Source: Pseudomonadota bacterium
Lineage (GTDB): Bacteria > Myxococcota_A > Polyangia > Polyangiales > Polyangiaceae
Direction: 5' to 3'
DNA: 64,000 bases
NCBI GenBank assembly: GCA_023428245.1
Contig: JAEYYX010000121.1
Span: 42,386-106,385, forward strand
Shown here in pieces: positions 44,806 to 53,562 of this stretch. The notes under the pieces are model-generated. The model saw only the letters and a program-made list of their open reading frames with translations, did no database searches and was not told where the DNA came from. Each line of letters starts with the position of its first letter. Position 1 is the stretch's first letter. Made by a program: the position numbers and the translations under genes.

Positions 44806-46223
44806 CCTTCGAGAAGCTCGTCGTCGTCCTTGAGGTTCTGTTTCATCGCGTCGCGGAGACCGAGCTCCTTCATCTTCAGCTGCAGCCCTTTTCGGGAGAG
44901 CTTGAGAAGACGCGCTGTGTGGGTCACGTTGCCGCCCGTTTGTTCGAGCGCTTTGTGAATGAGCTGACGCTCAAGCTGACTCATCGCCGCCCGCACCTGT
45001 TCCTTCAAGCCGACTTCCTGAGAGGTCGCGTCGGAAACGGGACGCCCTTTGCTGCCGATTTCCGCGGGCAAGTGCTCGACCTGGACCTTGGATCCGTCTG
45101 TGAACAGAACGGCCCGCTCGATCACGTTCTCGAGCTCACGAACGTTGCCAGGCCATGAGTAACTCGTGAGCAGAGACAGCGCTTCGGGGGTGATACCCTG
45201 CACCGATTTGCTGAGCCGGGCATTGTACTTGGAGATGAAGTGGTCGACGAGCAGGGGAATGTCGAAGGCCCGATCCCTGAGCGCGGGTAGCTTCACCTCA
45301 ACGACGTTCAGCCGATAGAAGAGGTCCTCGCGGAAGGTCCCTTCTTCGATCTGCTTGCGCAGGTCGGCATTCGTAGCCGCCACCAAGCGCACGTCGACCT
45401 GGATGGTCCTGACTCCGCCGACACGCTCAAACTCCCCTTCCTGCAGGGCACGCAGGAGCTTGACCTGGGTCTCGAGCGGAATCGCGCCGATCTCATCGAG
45501 GAAGAGAGTTCCGCCACTCGCGAGCTCGAAGCGCCCGGGTTTGGCGTTGATAGCGCCGGTGAACGCGCCCCGTTCGTGCCCGAAGAACTCACTCTCGATG
45601 AGCTCGCGCGGAATCGCCGCACAGTTGACCTTGATGAAGGGGCGATTCTTCCGGGTCGATGACTCGTGGAGCGCGCGCGCGACGAGCTCCTTACCCGTTC
45701 CGCTCTCTCCCGTCACGAGCACGGTCGTTGGCGAATCGACCACGCGATCGATCAAGCCGTAGACCTCAAGCACGGCCGGGCTTTGCCCAATGATCCCGTA
45801 GCGCGAGTGGGGGGCGGCGTCGGCACGAGTCGCGTCCCGCGCCGCCAGATCGCGCGTCACGAGCGCTTTTTTGACGATGGTGCGGAGCTCTTCCTGGTCA
45901 AACGGCTTGGTAACGTAGTCGAACGCGCCCGTCTTCAGAGCCTCGACAGCGTTATCCACCGTACCGTGCGCCGTGATCATGACCACGGGCAGGTTCGCAT
46001 CCATCTCGAGCGCCTTGCGGAGGAGCCCCATGCCGTCGAGTCCCGGCATCTTGAGGTCCGTGATCACGAGATCGATATGGTTCTCCGTGAGGCATTTGAG
46101 CGCAGCAAGCCCATCTTCGACGAGGTGAACTTCATGCCCGTCGCGCGTGAGTTGCGCGCCAAGCACGCGACGCAGGTTCGGCTCGTCATCGGCGACGAGG
46201 ATTTGTTTCTTTCCGGGAATCAT
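44802..46223 (-). CDS. NtrC-family sigma54-dependent response regulator
   Basis: Transcription activator of 473 residues with the classical three domains. The receiver has an acidic pocket ADDEPN and phosphoacceptor Asp56 in VITDLKMPG. The AAA+ domain has Walker A GESGTGKELVARAL and the sigma54-contact GAFTGA loop in GHERGAFTGAINAKPG. The Fis-type helix-turn-helix is near the C-terminus (GGNVTHTARLLKLSRKGLQ). ATG at 46223 matches the usual receiver start; the frame extends to 46277. No sensor kinase gene is adjacent, so it is an orphan here. The coupled downstream lipoprotein may be part of the output or of signal sensing. Confidence 0.95.
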   Translation of the reverse strand: MIPGKKQILVADDEPNLRRVLGAQLTRDGHEVHLVEDGLAALKCLTENHIDLVITDLKMPGLDGMGLLRKALEMDANLPVVMITAHGTVDNAVEALKTGAFDYVTKPFDQEELRTIVKKALVTRDLAARDATRADAAPHSRYGIIGQSPAVLEVYGLIDRVVDSPTTVLVTGESGTGKELVARALHESSTRKNRPFIKVNCAAIPRELIESEFFGHERGAFTGAINAKPGRFELASGGTLFLDEIGAIPLETQVKLLRALQEGEFERVGGVRTIQVDVRLVAATNADLRKQIEEGTFREDLFYRLNVVEVKLPALRDRAFDIPLLVDHFISKYNARLSKSVQGITPEALSLLTSYSWPGNVRELENVIERAVLFTDGSKVQVEHLPAEIGSKGRPVSDATSQEVGLKEQVRAAMSQLERQLIHKALEQTGGNVTHTARLLKLSRKGLQLKMKELGLRDAMKQNLKDDDELLEG

Positions 46224-46326
46224 GAGCGTTCTGGAAAACGTGGCTCGCCTGGATCCTCTGTCCGTCTCGCGAGCCAACTCACACCAAAGTTTGTGGACCA
46301 GGCCAGGCGGCGGGTATGCTACGCAC

Positions 46327-47208
46327 GTGCGACCCTGTCGAGCCTACCTTCCCCAGGCAGCCGCCCTGGCATTCACTTTGGCGAACCCGGCCGGGGCTGC
46401 CTCTGCCTACCCTGAATGCACCAAGACCCCGACCGATTCGGAGATCTCGGCCGCGAAAGGCGCCTTTGAGGCGGGTCAGGTCTCGTTCCATGAGGGAGAC
46501 TACGAGCGCGCCGTCCTTTACTGGGAGGACGCATTCCAGCGAGACTGCACGGCTATCGCCCTTCTTCTCAACCTCGCCCGCGCCTATGAGCTGGCCCACC
46601 ACTACGACAAATCGGTCGCGGCCCTCGAGGCGTACATGGAAAGGAATCCGCGCACCGAGGACCGCGTATCCATTGAGAAGAGGATCGCTCGCCTCTCGGG
46701 CCTGAAGTCGAATCCTCCTCCCCCGAAGGTGGAAACGCAGGCCTCCACCGAGACCGAAGAGGAGCCAGCGGTGGCTGCTCCTCCTTCCGAGGCCCCTCCC
46801 CCGCGCCGTCCCATCTGGCCCGTGGTCCTTACGGGTGGAGGTGTCGTCGCGACCGGCGTTGGCATCGGCCTGACCTGGGCAGGGCAATCAGCGGTGAACG
46901 GCTATACAAATGGACTCTGCGCGCGAAAGAACGATGCAGGTGCCTTCGAGTGTGGGCCTGAGATCGTCACCGATCCGGACACCGGAGAGTCGACTACGGT
47001 GCGCACCGCGTCCGAGGTCGAACAGGACGCCCAGAGCGCAGCTTTCGAGCGCAATATCGGCATCGTGGTGACGAGCGTCGGCGCGGCCGCCGCGGTCGGT
47101 GGCGCTGTGGCTTGGTGGCTTTTGTGGCGTGACGCGCCTCAAGAAACGTCACTCACGCCGATCGTGAGCCCGGAGAGCTTCGGGGTCGTGCTATCAGGTC
47201 GCTTCTGA
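46327..47208 (+). CDS. TPR-domain membrane protein with signal peptide
   Basis: Protein of about 293 residues: N-terminal signal (AAALAFTLANPAGAASAYPEC), then TPR-like helices (AKGAFEAGQVSFHEGDYERAV and LLLNLARAYELAHHYDKSVAAL). A Pro/Glu/Thr-rich linker follows, then two hydrophobic helices near the end (VVLTGGGVVATGVGIGLTW and GIVVTSVGAAAAVGGAVAWW). This layout is very common in myxobacteria and its function is unknown. The GTG at 46327 was chosen because it opens the signal peptide; the longer frame to 46147 overlaps the divergent regulator. The region between has no other gene. Confidence 0.82.
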   Translation: MRPCRAYLPQAAALAFTLANPAGAASAYPECTKTPTDSEISAAKGAFEAGQVSFHEGDYERAVLYWEDAFQRDCTAIALLLNLARAYELAHHYDKSVAALEAYMERNPRTEDRVSIEKRIARLSGLKSNPPPPKVETQASTETEEEPAVAAPPSEAPPPRRPIWPVVLTGGGVVATGVGIGLTWAGQSAVNGYTNGLCARKNDAGAFECGPEIVTDPDTGESTTVRTASEVEQDAQSAAFERNIGIVVTSVGAAAAVGGAVAWWLLWRDAPQETSLTPIVSPESFGVVLSGRF

Positions 47209-47265
47209 TTCGAGCTCCGCCTGGAGACTCGTTCGAACCAAACGCAGTCTCTTCTCGTTCTTACT

Positions 47266-47484
47266 TCAGGAAGCTGCGGGCGGGGCAGGAGCCACGTTCG
47301 CTGAGCTGCCGCCAGTTCCTGTCTCCTCGGACTCCTCGAGCTTCTGACCAGGGGCAGGCTCGCGGGGGTAGGGGGTTTCACTCGAAGTGCCCCCACAAGC
47401 GCTGGCGCAGATGAGCGCGAGCGCGCCGCTGCCCAAGACCAATCGAGCCTTGAGCCCGCTCTTTGACGTTCCTCTTTTCCTCAT
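47266..47484 (-). CDS. Small hypothetical lipoprotein (72 aa)
   Basis: The short protein has a basic start, a hydrophobic core (LVLGSGALALICASACGG) with a lipobox-like ICASAC, and a Pro/Glu/Gly/Ser-rich mature part without predicted fold. The signal architecture supports a real gene although it is short. It is convergent with the TPR gene, 57 bases apart. No family recognised. Confidence 0.6.
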   Translation of the reverse strand: MRKRGTSKSGLKARLVLGSGALALICASACGGTSSETPYPREPAPGQKLEESEETGTGGSSANVAPAPPAAS

Positions 47485-47570
47485 CGCACAGAGACGATAT
47501 CCGAAGCCTCCATGAGTCCAAGAGCCGTCACCTCAGAGGCCGGAGCAGCTCTCCTCGAGAGGAGGCTCCC

Positions 47571-48179
47571 GTGATCGGGCGGCTCGTCGGGAAGATCGCG
47601 GCCGACGACCCCCCCCATATCGTCTTGGATGTGGGAGGCGTCGGCTATGAACTGACCTGCCCCCTCGGAACTCCCGGACGCGCTGAGCGCTCGCCGGCAG
47701 GCGAGGTCATCCTGTCGGTGCACACAGCGCTCCGCCAGGACGCCCTTGAGCTCTTCGGGTTCGCCAGCCCCCTCGAACGGCTCGCCTTCCGCCGCCTCAT
47801 CAATATCCCGGGCGTCGGTCCCCGCCTCGCCGTCGCCGTGCTCTCCGTACTTCCCCCCGACGAGCTCGCCGAGGTCATCGGGCAAGAAGACGCTGTGAGG
47901 CTGACAAAAGTCCCAGGCGTCGGGAAGAAGACAGCGGAGCGCATCCTCCTCGAGCTCCGCGGCAAGGTCGACTTCGCTGTGAGCGGAGCCGGAGGAACAC
48001 CGGCCGTGAGCGTCCCGAGCCCGAAAGCAATCGGCGAAAAGCTCGCATCAGCGCTGACGGGACTCGGTTACAAGACCGCCGAAGCGGAGCGGGCCGTGGC
48101 ACAGGTCTTCGCCGAGGAGCCAGAGTCTCTCGACCTGTCGGCTCTCCTCAGGCAAGCCCTCCAAGTCCTCGGCTCTTGA
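47571..48179 (+). CDS. ruvA: Holliday junction branch migration protein RuvA
   Basis: Tetrameric DNA-binding subunit that loads RuvB on Holliday junctions, 202 residues. The OB-fold start is VIGRLVGKIAADDPPHIVL followed by DVGGVGYEL. Two helix-hairpin-helix motifs are visible (NIPGVGPRLAVAVLS and KVPGVGKKTAERILLEL), and a C-terminal RuvB-contact domain ends in LLRQALQVLGS. The GTG at 47571 follows AGGAGG at ideal distance and gives the normal RuvA start; the longer frame is rejected. ruvB and ruvC are not adjacent. Confidence 0.96.
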   Translation: MIGRLVGKIAADDPPHIVLDVGGVGYELTCPLGTPGRAERSPAGEVILSVHTALRQDALELFGFASPLERLAFRRLINIPGVGPRLAVAVLSVLPPDELAEVIGQEDAVRLTKVPGVGKKTAERILLELRGKVDFAVSGAGGTPAVSVPSPKAIGEKLASALTGLGYKTAEAERAVAQVFAEEPESLDLSALLRQALQVLGS

Positions 48180-48341
48180 GACTTGAGAAGGAGTTTCGAG
48201 CCCCGGGAGCGCACCAAACGCACGGGAAAAAGCGCGGCAGCGCCGGTCGATTCATTGACCGGGACCCACCTAACGAGATAATGCAGGAGTTGCGCAAGCT
48301 TGGCGCTCTCGCCGAGTCGCGTACGTTAAGGGATACCTGTC

Positions 48342-49313
48342 GTGATCAAATGCGCCAAATGCGGAAAAGAGAATCAGGATCACTATAAGTTCTGCTTGGG
48401 CTGCGGCGCGGACTTGCCCAAGAACGCGCCGAAAGAGTTCCAGCCCGATCGCGAGCGTGGTCCCTCGGGCGTTCCGCCTGCCGGAACTTCGGTCTCGCCT
48501 CCCGCAGCAACTTCGGTCTCGCCTCCCGCTGACAAGATTCAAATGCCCGGAGGCTGTCCGCAGTGTGGACACCAGAACTCTCCGGGAAACCGCTTCTGCG
48601 CCGCCTGCGGCTACAAACTGCAGGGAGCCGCTCCTCAGATGAGCGTCGGCCCGTCGATCCCGGTGCACGCTGCCTCTCCTACCAAATCAGTCACGCTCAC
48701 AGCGCTCCGCGCCGATGGCAGCGAGGCGGGCCGTTATACGCTACCCGCTCAGGACCAGGTCACCGTCGGCCGCGACACGGGCACCATCTTCGCTGGCGAC
48801 AGCTATCTCTCCCCGCGACACGCGACGTTCTCCCTGAAAAACGGGCTCACGGTGCGCGACGAAGGCAGCCTGAACGGCGTCTATATCAAGCTAAAACCGC
48901 AGCAGCCGTTCTTGCTCGAGCCGGGCAGCGTCTTCCGCATCGGCCAAGAGATCATTCGCTTTGAGAAGCTCGAGACACAGCCGGCGCAGAACGGCGTGGA
49001 GCGTTTTGGAAGCCCTGCCGAAGGAATCGTGGGTCGACTCGCCCTCGTGATCGGTCGCGACACTACAGGCAACGCCTTCCCGATCCCCGCCCGCGGACTG
49101 CACCTCGGACGTGAGCGAGGTGACGTCCTGTTCTCCGAGGATGGTTACGTCTCAGGACTCCATTGTCGCGTGGCGCCGGGCCCTGATGGCCGTGTCTATC
49201 TGACCGATGTCGGCAGCTCGAACGGAACCTTCGTGCGCGTGCGGGAAAATCACCCGCTCGAGAACGGTGATATCCTGCTCATGGGCCAACAGGTATTCCG
49301 CGTGGACGCCTAA
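48342..49313 (+). CDS. Double zinc-ribbon, double FHA-domain protein
   Basis: Protein of 323 residues. Zinc ribbon one has Cys4, Cys7, Cys18 and Cys21. A Ser/Pro-rich spacer with a repeated GTSVSPPAA-type segment follows, then a second ribbon (CPQCGHQNSPGNRFCAACG). FHA domain one has VTVGRDTGTIFAGDSYLSPR and HATFSL. FHA domain two has LHLGRERGDVLFSEDGYVSG, LHCRV and DVGSSNGTFVRV. FHA domains bind phosphothreonine peptides, so it is probably a scaffold downstream of Ser/Thr kinases, which are plentiful in myxobacteria. The start is GTG. It is 10 bases upstream of the Nudix gene. Confidence 0.92.
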   Translation: MIKCAKCGKENQDHYKFCLGCGADLPKNAPKEFQPDRERGPSGVPPAGTSVSPPAATSVSPPADKIQMPGGCPQCGHQNSPGNRFCAACGYKLQGAAPQMSVGPSIPVHAASPTKSVTLTALRADGSEAGRYTLPAQDQVTVGRDTGTIFAGDSYLSPRHATFSLKNGLTVRDEGSLNGVYIKLKPQQPFLLEPGSVFRIGQEIIRFEKLETQPAQNGVERFGSPAEGIVGRLALVIGRDTTGNAFPIPARGLHLGRERGDVLFSEDGYVSGLHCRVAPGPDGRVYLTDVGSSNGTFVRVRENHPLENGDILLMGQQVFRVDA

Positions 49314-49323
49314 CCATCGCCTC

Positions 49324-49725
49324 ATGTCTCTCCCCCAGACAATTCGCGTCGTCGCCGCGGTTATTGCGCGGGACGGTCGCTATTTGATCACCCAGCGCCG
49401 AAAGAGCGCGGTGCTCCCTTTGCTCTGGGAGTTTCCAGGCGGGCGGGTCGAGCCGGGCGAGACAGACGTGGCGGCCCTGAGCCGGGAAATCGAGCACCGG
49501 CTCGGCGTCTCGATCCAGGTGGGGACCTTGGTCAGCTTCGTGAACCACCCTTACGAGCGCTATTCCGTCGATCTGTTCCTCTACGAGTGCTCCATCGACC
49601 AGGGTGAACCCTCCGAGCGCAACGTGAACGCCTTCCGCTGGGTGCGCAGCGACGAGTTCGAAGCCTACGATTTCACACCCGCCGACGAAGCGTCCATGAA
49701 TCAGCTGCTCGGAATCCCGGGCTGA
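49324..49725 (+). CDS. Nudix-fold protein, MutT-like, with altered Nudix box
   Basis: 133-residue protein with the MutT fold: VAAVIARDGRYLITQRRKS, LLWEFPGGRVEPGETD, and a C-terminal FRWVRSDEFEAYDFTPAD. The Nudix box (residues 40-62) keeps the first Gly, Glu46 and RE (54-55). The pair of metal-binding Glu that normally follows is His58-Arg59 (GAG CAC CGG at 49492-49500). Nucleotide pyrophosphohydrolase activity therefore may be weak or lost, or the substrate changed. The ATG at 49324 lies 10 bases after the FHA gene stop. Family otherwise resembles oxidised-nucleotide clearance enzymes. Confidence 0.88.
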   Translation: MSLPQTIRVVAAVIARDGRYLITQRRKSAVLPLLWEFPGGRVEPGETDVAALSREIEHRLGVSIQVGTLVSFVNHPYERYSVDLFLYECSIDQGEPSERNVNAFRWVRSDEFEAYDFTPADEASMNQLLGIPG

Positions 49726-49783
49726 TCCGCGGGCGGCGCAGCCCTTCCAAAGTCCCGCGCCTTCCGAATCAAAGAGCCCACCG

Positions 49784-49861
49784 GGGGACCGGGGCTACTC
49801 TTCAACACTGGGCCCACGCGAAGGGGACCGGGGCTACTCTTCAACACTGGGCCCACGCGAA
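49784..49861 (+). repeat. Perfect 39-base tandem duplication
   Basis: Two identical 39-base units (49784-49822 and 49823-49861), each starting GGGGACCGGGGCTACTC and ending ACTGGGCCCACGCGAA, lie head to tail in the gap between the Nudix gene and comF. Each contains the palindrome GGGCCC. The unit is not mirrored elsewhere in the window as far as I can see. It may be a recent slip duplication or one copy pair of a dispersed family. Confidence 0.85.
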
Positions 49862-49908
49862 TTGGAGCTTTGCCCGCAACCCCAGCGCCTGGCGTCCGAG
49901 AGGCGGCC

Positions 49909-50493
49909 ATGAAATGGCTGTGTCCCCTGTGCCGGCGCCTGCCTTGGACGTGCGTCTGCCCGCCTGACACTCCGGTCACGAAAACGACGAGCGGCGGACT
50001 CTTGGCGTCGGCCCTCGCTTGGCATGAGCCGCCCTGGTCCCTCTTCGTGCAGCGCTTAAAGTACGGAGAGGAGACCTTTCTCGCGGAGTGGCTCGGCTCC
50101 TGGCTCACTTCGGCCCTCGAGGTCTTCCCGCGCGAACTTTCACTCGTGCCCGTCCCGCTCCACGAAAGAAAGCTCGCGGACCGCGGCTACAACCAAGCAG
50201 CCCTCATCGCGCGCTCCTTGGCGAAAACGCGAGGCCTACAGGTCTTCTTCGATGGGCTCGTACGCATCAAAGAGACCGACGCTCAAGCTCAGCTCACGGC
50301 CGAGGAGCGCATGAAAAACCTCGCATCCGGCTTTGCCGCAACGCGCTCCTTCGCGGGGCATCCGCTCGTGATCGTCGACGATGTCGTGACAACAGGTGCG
50401 ACCAGCGACGCGCTCTGTGATGCGCTCGTGAAAGCGGGGGGAAAGGTGCTCGGTGTCGTCTCGGTTACGCTGGCCCGACCCATAGGACAGTAA
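49909..50493 (+). CDS. comF: ComF family phosphoribosyltransferase-like protein
   Basis: Type I phosphoribosyltransferase-fold protein of 194 residues related to ComF, linked in other bacteria to DNA uptake. It starts with a compact Cys cluster WLCPLCRRLPWTCVCPP that may bind zinc. Then come KYGEETFLAEWLG, VPVPLHERKLADRGYNQA and the PRPP loop PLVIVDDVVTTGATSDAL. The ATG at 49909 has GAGAGGCGG directly upstream; a TTG at 49870 would add 13 residues. It converges with mutS2 and overlaps its 3' end by 29 bases. Confidence 0.9.
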   Translation: MKWLCPLCRRLPWTCVCPPDTPVTKTTSGGLLASALAWHEPPWSLFVQRLKYGEETFLAEWLGSWLTSALEVFPRELSLVPVPLHERKLADRGYNQAALIARSLAKTRGLQVFFDGLVRIKETDAQAQLTAEERMKNLASGFAATRSFAGHPLVIVDDVVTTGATSDALCDALVKAGGKVLGVVSVTLARPIGQ

Positions 50494-52894
50494 AGGCGTC
50501 GCCGCCTTCGTCTCGCTCCGCTGGACGGGAGAAGGAAACCGCCGGATGCGACTGCAAGTGGCGGCGGACCGCCTCTTTCATGGCTCCGGTCCCGTGTCCG
50601 TGGAGCACGTATCCGCCCGACTCGCGGCGCCGAAGCAGCGTATCGACGAAGGAGTCGACTTCCGAGAGCGCAGGTTCGACCCTCTGCCCCCGAAGATCCA
50701 AGATCACATCTTCCGTCCGCGGAGGCGCCGCAGCTTCGCGGCGCGGCGCGCCCGAGACCTGCGTGACTTTCTTTGGCTTTTCGGGAGCTGCTTTCGGCCC
50801 CCGCGCCTCTCTCAGATCGCCCCGCGACACCGAGAGCTTCATGGCGCCGAGCTGAACTCGAACCGACCCGGAAGCACCGAGCTCAACGATTTCGCCGTCG
50901 AGACCGAGGCTCGCCACGTGGACGCGCATGCCTAGGCTGAGCTTGCGCGCCTCGGCGGCGCTCCTCTCGCGCACCGCGCGATCGACCGCTCCGCCGACCG
51001 CTACCGTCTCTGCGACCTGAGAGAGCTTGCGTGAGAGCTCTGAGACCTGGGCCTTGTCGGAGATCTGCCCAAACTCGGTCTGAACGTTCTCGAGCGTGCG
51101 TCGCGCTTCCCGAAGCATCGCGCGCAGGGCATCGCTCTCATCTTCGAGCACTTTTCGCTTCGCCTCGCGCAGTCGCTCTCGTTCTTTGTCGAGGGACGCC
51201 GTCAAGAGGCGCTGCCTTTCGAGCTCGACCCGCAGATCCTTTTGTTCTCGGCCGAGCTCAACAGCCAGGCTCTCCGCCTTTTTTCGCTCGTTCTCGAGGT
51301 CGAGGAGAACCTGAGGCAGCCTCAGCTTAGCCTCGCTGATCACGGACGCAGGGAGGCCATACCGCTCGGCGACAATGAGCGCGCTCGATGCACCGGAGCG
51401 CCCTTGATGCAAACGGAACGTCGGCTCCATCCGCTCAAAGTCGTACCCGACCGCGGCGGTGCGCACTCGTTCGTCTTCGCCACTCACGAGCTTGAGCGCT
51501 TCGTAGTGAGTCGTGAGCGCGACGGTCGCTCCCATGTCAAGGAACGCACGGAGGAGCGCCGTCGCCAGAGCCGCACCTTCGCTCGGGTCAGTACCGGCCA
51601 TGAGCTCATCGAACATGAGCAGCACGCCCGGTCCTGCGCGCCCGAGCATCTCGCGCACCCGCTGCACGTGGCCGCTGAAGGTCGAGAGAGACTGAGCCAG
51701 TGACTGATCGTCACCGATATCCGCGAGCACTTCCGAGAAGAACCCCACCTTCGAGGGAAGGTCGGCCGGCAGCGGCAGGCCCGCCGCCTGCATCATGGAA
51801 AACAGTCCGAGCGTCTTCAGGGCGACGGTCTTTCCACCGGCGTTCGGGCCCGAAATGACGAGCCCTTCCCCGCCCCGCAGGCTCAAGTCAAAAGGCACCA
51901 CCCCTGTTCCGCGGTCCGAGAGCAGCGGATGCCGCGCACCGACCAGCTCGAAGCCCGGCTGCTCCAGGAACTCACAGAGCACCGCCCGGTTCCTCTCGGC
52001 GAAGAGCAAATTCGCGAGCAAGAAGTCGGCGAACGCCGAGGACTGCTCGGCCATGAGCACACTCTCGGCAAGGGGCTGGACCTTTGCAGAGAGTGCGCGA
52101 CGAACCGCCTCCTCTTCCCTGAGCACGGCGTTCTCAAGAAGGCGCAACCGCGAGGTCAGACGCGAGAGCTCCGCGGGCTCGACGTAGAGGGTCGCGCCGC
52201 TCGCACTCGACCCGAGGATCGAACCTTCGAAGCGATCGTGAGCGTCCGAGCGCACAGGCAATACTGTCCGACCATCCCGCTCCGCCGAGTATCCGTCTTG
52301 TAGGATGTCCCGATAGCGACCGATGAGGTCGGCGACTTTCGACTGGATCTCTCGGGAGACAGACGCGACCTCTCGGCGGGCCTTGTGGAGCGCGGGCGAG
52401 GCGCGGTCGTTGACGATCCCGCCGGGCAGGAGCGCTCCTCCGAGCTCAGAAGCGAGCGGACCGAGAGCTGGGTCAACCGAGAGGGCCTCGAACAGCGTCG
52501 GAACCTCGGCCTTCTTGGCGGTGACGATGCGGCTGATGTCGAGAGCGACATCGAGAGTCTGCGCGATCGAAAAGAGCTCGGCCCCGGAGAGGGTCGCCCC
52601 TTTTTCGCAGAGCAGGACACAATCCTCGATCGGCTCGAGGTCTTTGACCGAAAACAGCGCCTCGAGGGTCCGGAGCTGGAACACCTCGCTCAGCGTCCTC
52701 TGACGCTGACGGGCCACGTCCTCGCTGTCGGCGGGACGCAAGGTGAGCACGAGCTTCCGACCGCCCGGACTCTTCGCATGAAACGCGATCCGTTCGAGCA
52801 ACTCGGGCCATCCGAGCTCCTCTTCTGAGCGTTCACTGCCGGTCAGGTTCTCCAAGGCGGGCGAGATATGCCATCGCCGAAGGCGTCTCGCCAA
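50465..52894 (-). CDS. mutS2: Endonuclease MutS2 / ribosome-rescue type ATPase
   Basis: MutS-family ATPase of 809 residues. It has the Walker A SGPNAGGKTVALKTLG, Walker B LLMFDELMAGTDPSE, and a long coiled coil (residues about 510-620). The C-terminal Smr domain has VILDLRGQRVEPAL and GYVLHGHGTGAMKEAVR. Family members suppress recombination or rescue stalled ribosomes; the mismatch-recognition domain of MutS1 is absent. The start is a TTG at 52894, chosen because no ATG or GTG occurs near the expected N-terminus in frame; it is uncertain by some residues. Confidence 0.95.
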   Translation of the reverse strand: MARRLRRWHISPALENLTGSERSEEELGWPELLERIAFHAKSPGGRKLVLTLRPADSEDVARQRQRTLSEVFQLRTLEALFSVKDLEPIEDCVLLCEKGATLSGAELFSIAQTLDVALDISRIVTAKKAEVPTLFEALSVDPALGPLASELGGALLPGGIVNDRASPALHKARREVASVSREIQSKVADLIGRYRDILQDGYSAERDGRTVLPVRSDAHDRFEGSILGSSASGATLYVEPAELSRLTSRLRLLENAVLREEEAVRRALSAKVQPLAESVLMAEQSSAFADFLLANLLFAERNRAVLCEFLEQPGFELVGARHPLLSDRGTGVVPFDLSLRGGEGLVISGPNAGGKTVALKTLGLFSMMQAAGLPLPADLPSKVGFFSEVLADIGDDQSLAQSLSTFSGHVQRVREMLGRAGPGVLLMFDELMAGTDPSEGAALATALLRAFLDMGATVALTTHYEALKLVSGEDERVRTAAVGYDFERMEPTFRLHQGRSGASSALIVAERYGLPASVISEAKLRLPQVLLDLENERKKAESLAVELGREQKDLRVELERQRLLTASLDKERERLREAKRKVLEDESDALRAMLREARRTLENVQTEFGQISDKAQVSELSRKLSQVAETVAVGGAVDRAVRERSAAEARKLSLGMRVHVASLGLDGEIVELGASGSVRVQLGAMKLSVSRGDLREARGPKAAPEKPKKVTQVSGAPRREAAAPPRTEDVILDLRGQRVEPALSEVDSFVDTLLRRRESGGYVLHGHGTGAMKEAVRRHLQSHPAVSFSRPAERDEGGDAFTVLWVGPA

Positions 52895-52949
52895 GCCAGA
52901 GCGCGCTTTTCATCCCCAGGGTGCCGCCTTTTTCCGAAGGAGTCGCGCC

Positions 52950-53513
52950 TTAGCCGGCTTGGCGCTCTGCAGCCACGACCTGATCGGCGAGCGGCTTCGG
53001 GGACCGGTAGACAGAATCGCCGATCCTGAGGCTCAAGATAACCTCTGAACCGCGGCGCGACCGCTCAAGGGTTGCTGCTAGGGAGAGCAAACGGGAAGCG
53101 GCGCGCTCGCCTTGCTTGGCGTCGACAGTCATCAGGAGCTCGCCCGTGTTGTTCGTCTTCAGGCGCGCGAGGAGGCCTCGCGCTAAGACGGAACGCGACG
53201 CGATCGAATCCGCGTCACACCTACCATTGGTGACGAGAACGATCCTGCCGAGCTTCCAGCCTACAGCCTCGAGCTTCGTTGTGCGCATCGCGACCTGAGT
53301 CACGAGCGAGCTCGGATGTCCCTCGTAGTGCTGCGCCACAATGGCCATGTCACCGTGGGCGGAAGGGGACAGCCACTCGGGCCACGCCGCCGAAAACTCG
53401 ATGACGACGAGCGTCGCAAAACGCGGGGCTCGATAGTCCTTGGTGACCGACCGGGGAGGAATCGTCATGTAACCGCGCATAGAGGGACTCGCTTTCGGTG
53501 CAGACACCTTCAA
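52950..53513 (-). CDS. Hypothetical protein (187 aa)
   Basis: No family recognised. The protein has alternating hydrophobic strands such as ATLVVIEFSAAW and GRIVLVTNGRCDADS, then a helix-strand pattern (LARLKTNNTGELLMTVDAKQG) and an Ala/Arg-rich C-terminus. It has no signal peptide. GC-biased third positions and a position on the same strand between mutS2 and a glycosyltransferase support coding. The start may be TTG at 53513, GTG at 53507 or ATG at 53480. Confidence 0.65.
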   Translation of the reverse strand: MKVSAPKASPSMRGYMTIPPRSVTKDYRAPRFATLVVIEFSAAWPEWLSPSAHGDMAIVAQHYEGHPSSLVTQVAMRTTKLEAVGWKLGRIVLVTNGRCDADSIASRSVLARGLLARLKTNNTGELLMTVDAKQGERAASRLLSLAATLERSRRGSEVILSLRIGDSVYRSPKPLADQVVAAERQAG

Positions 53514-53562
53514 TAGCGCCTACCCGGTGGGCGCGACCCGGGCCAACTTTTCGACCTGCGGC

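Noticed and set aside
49784..49861. CRISPR-like repeat
   Set aside because: Two direct repeats with no spacer between them are a tandem duplication, not a CRISPR array.
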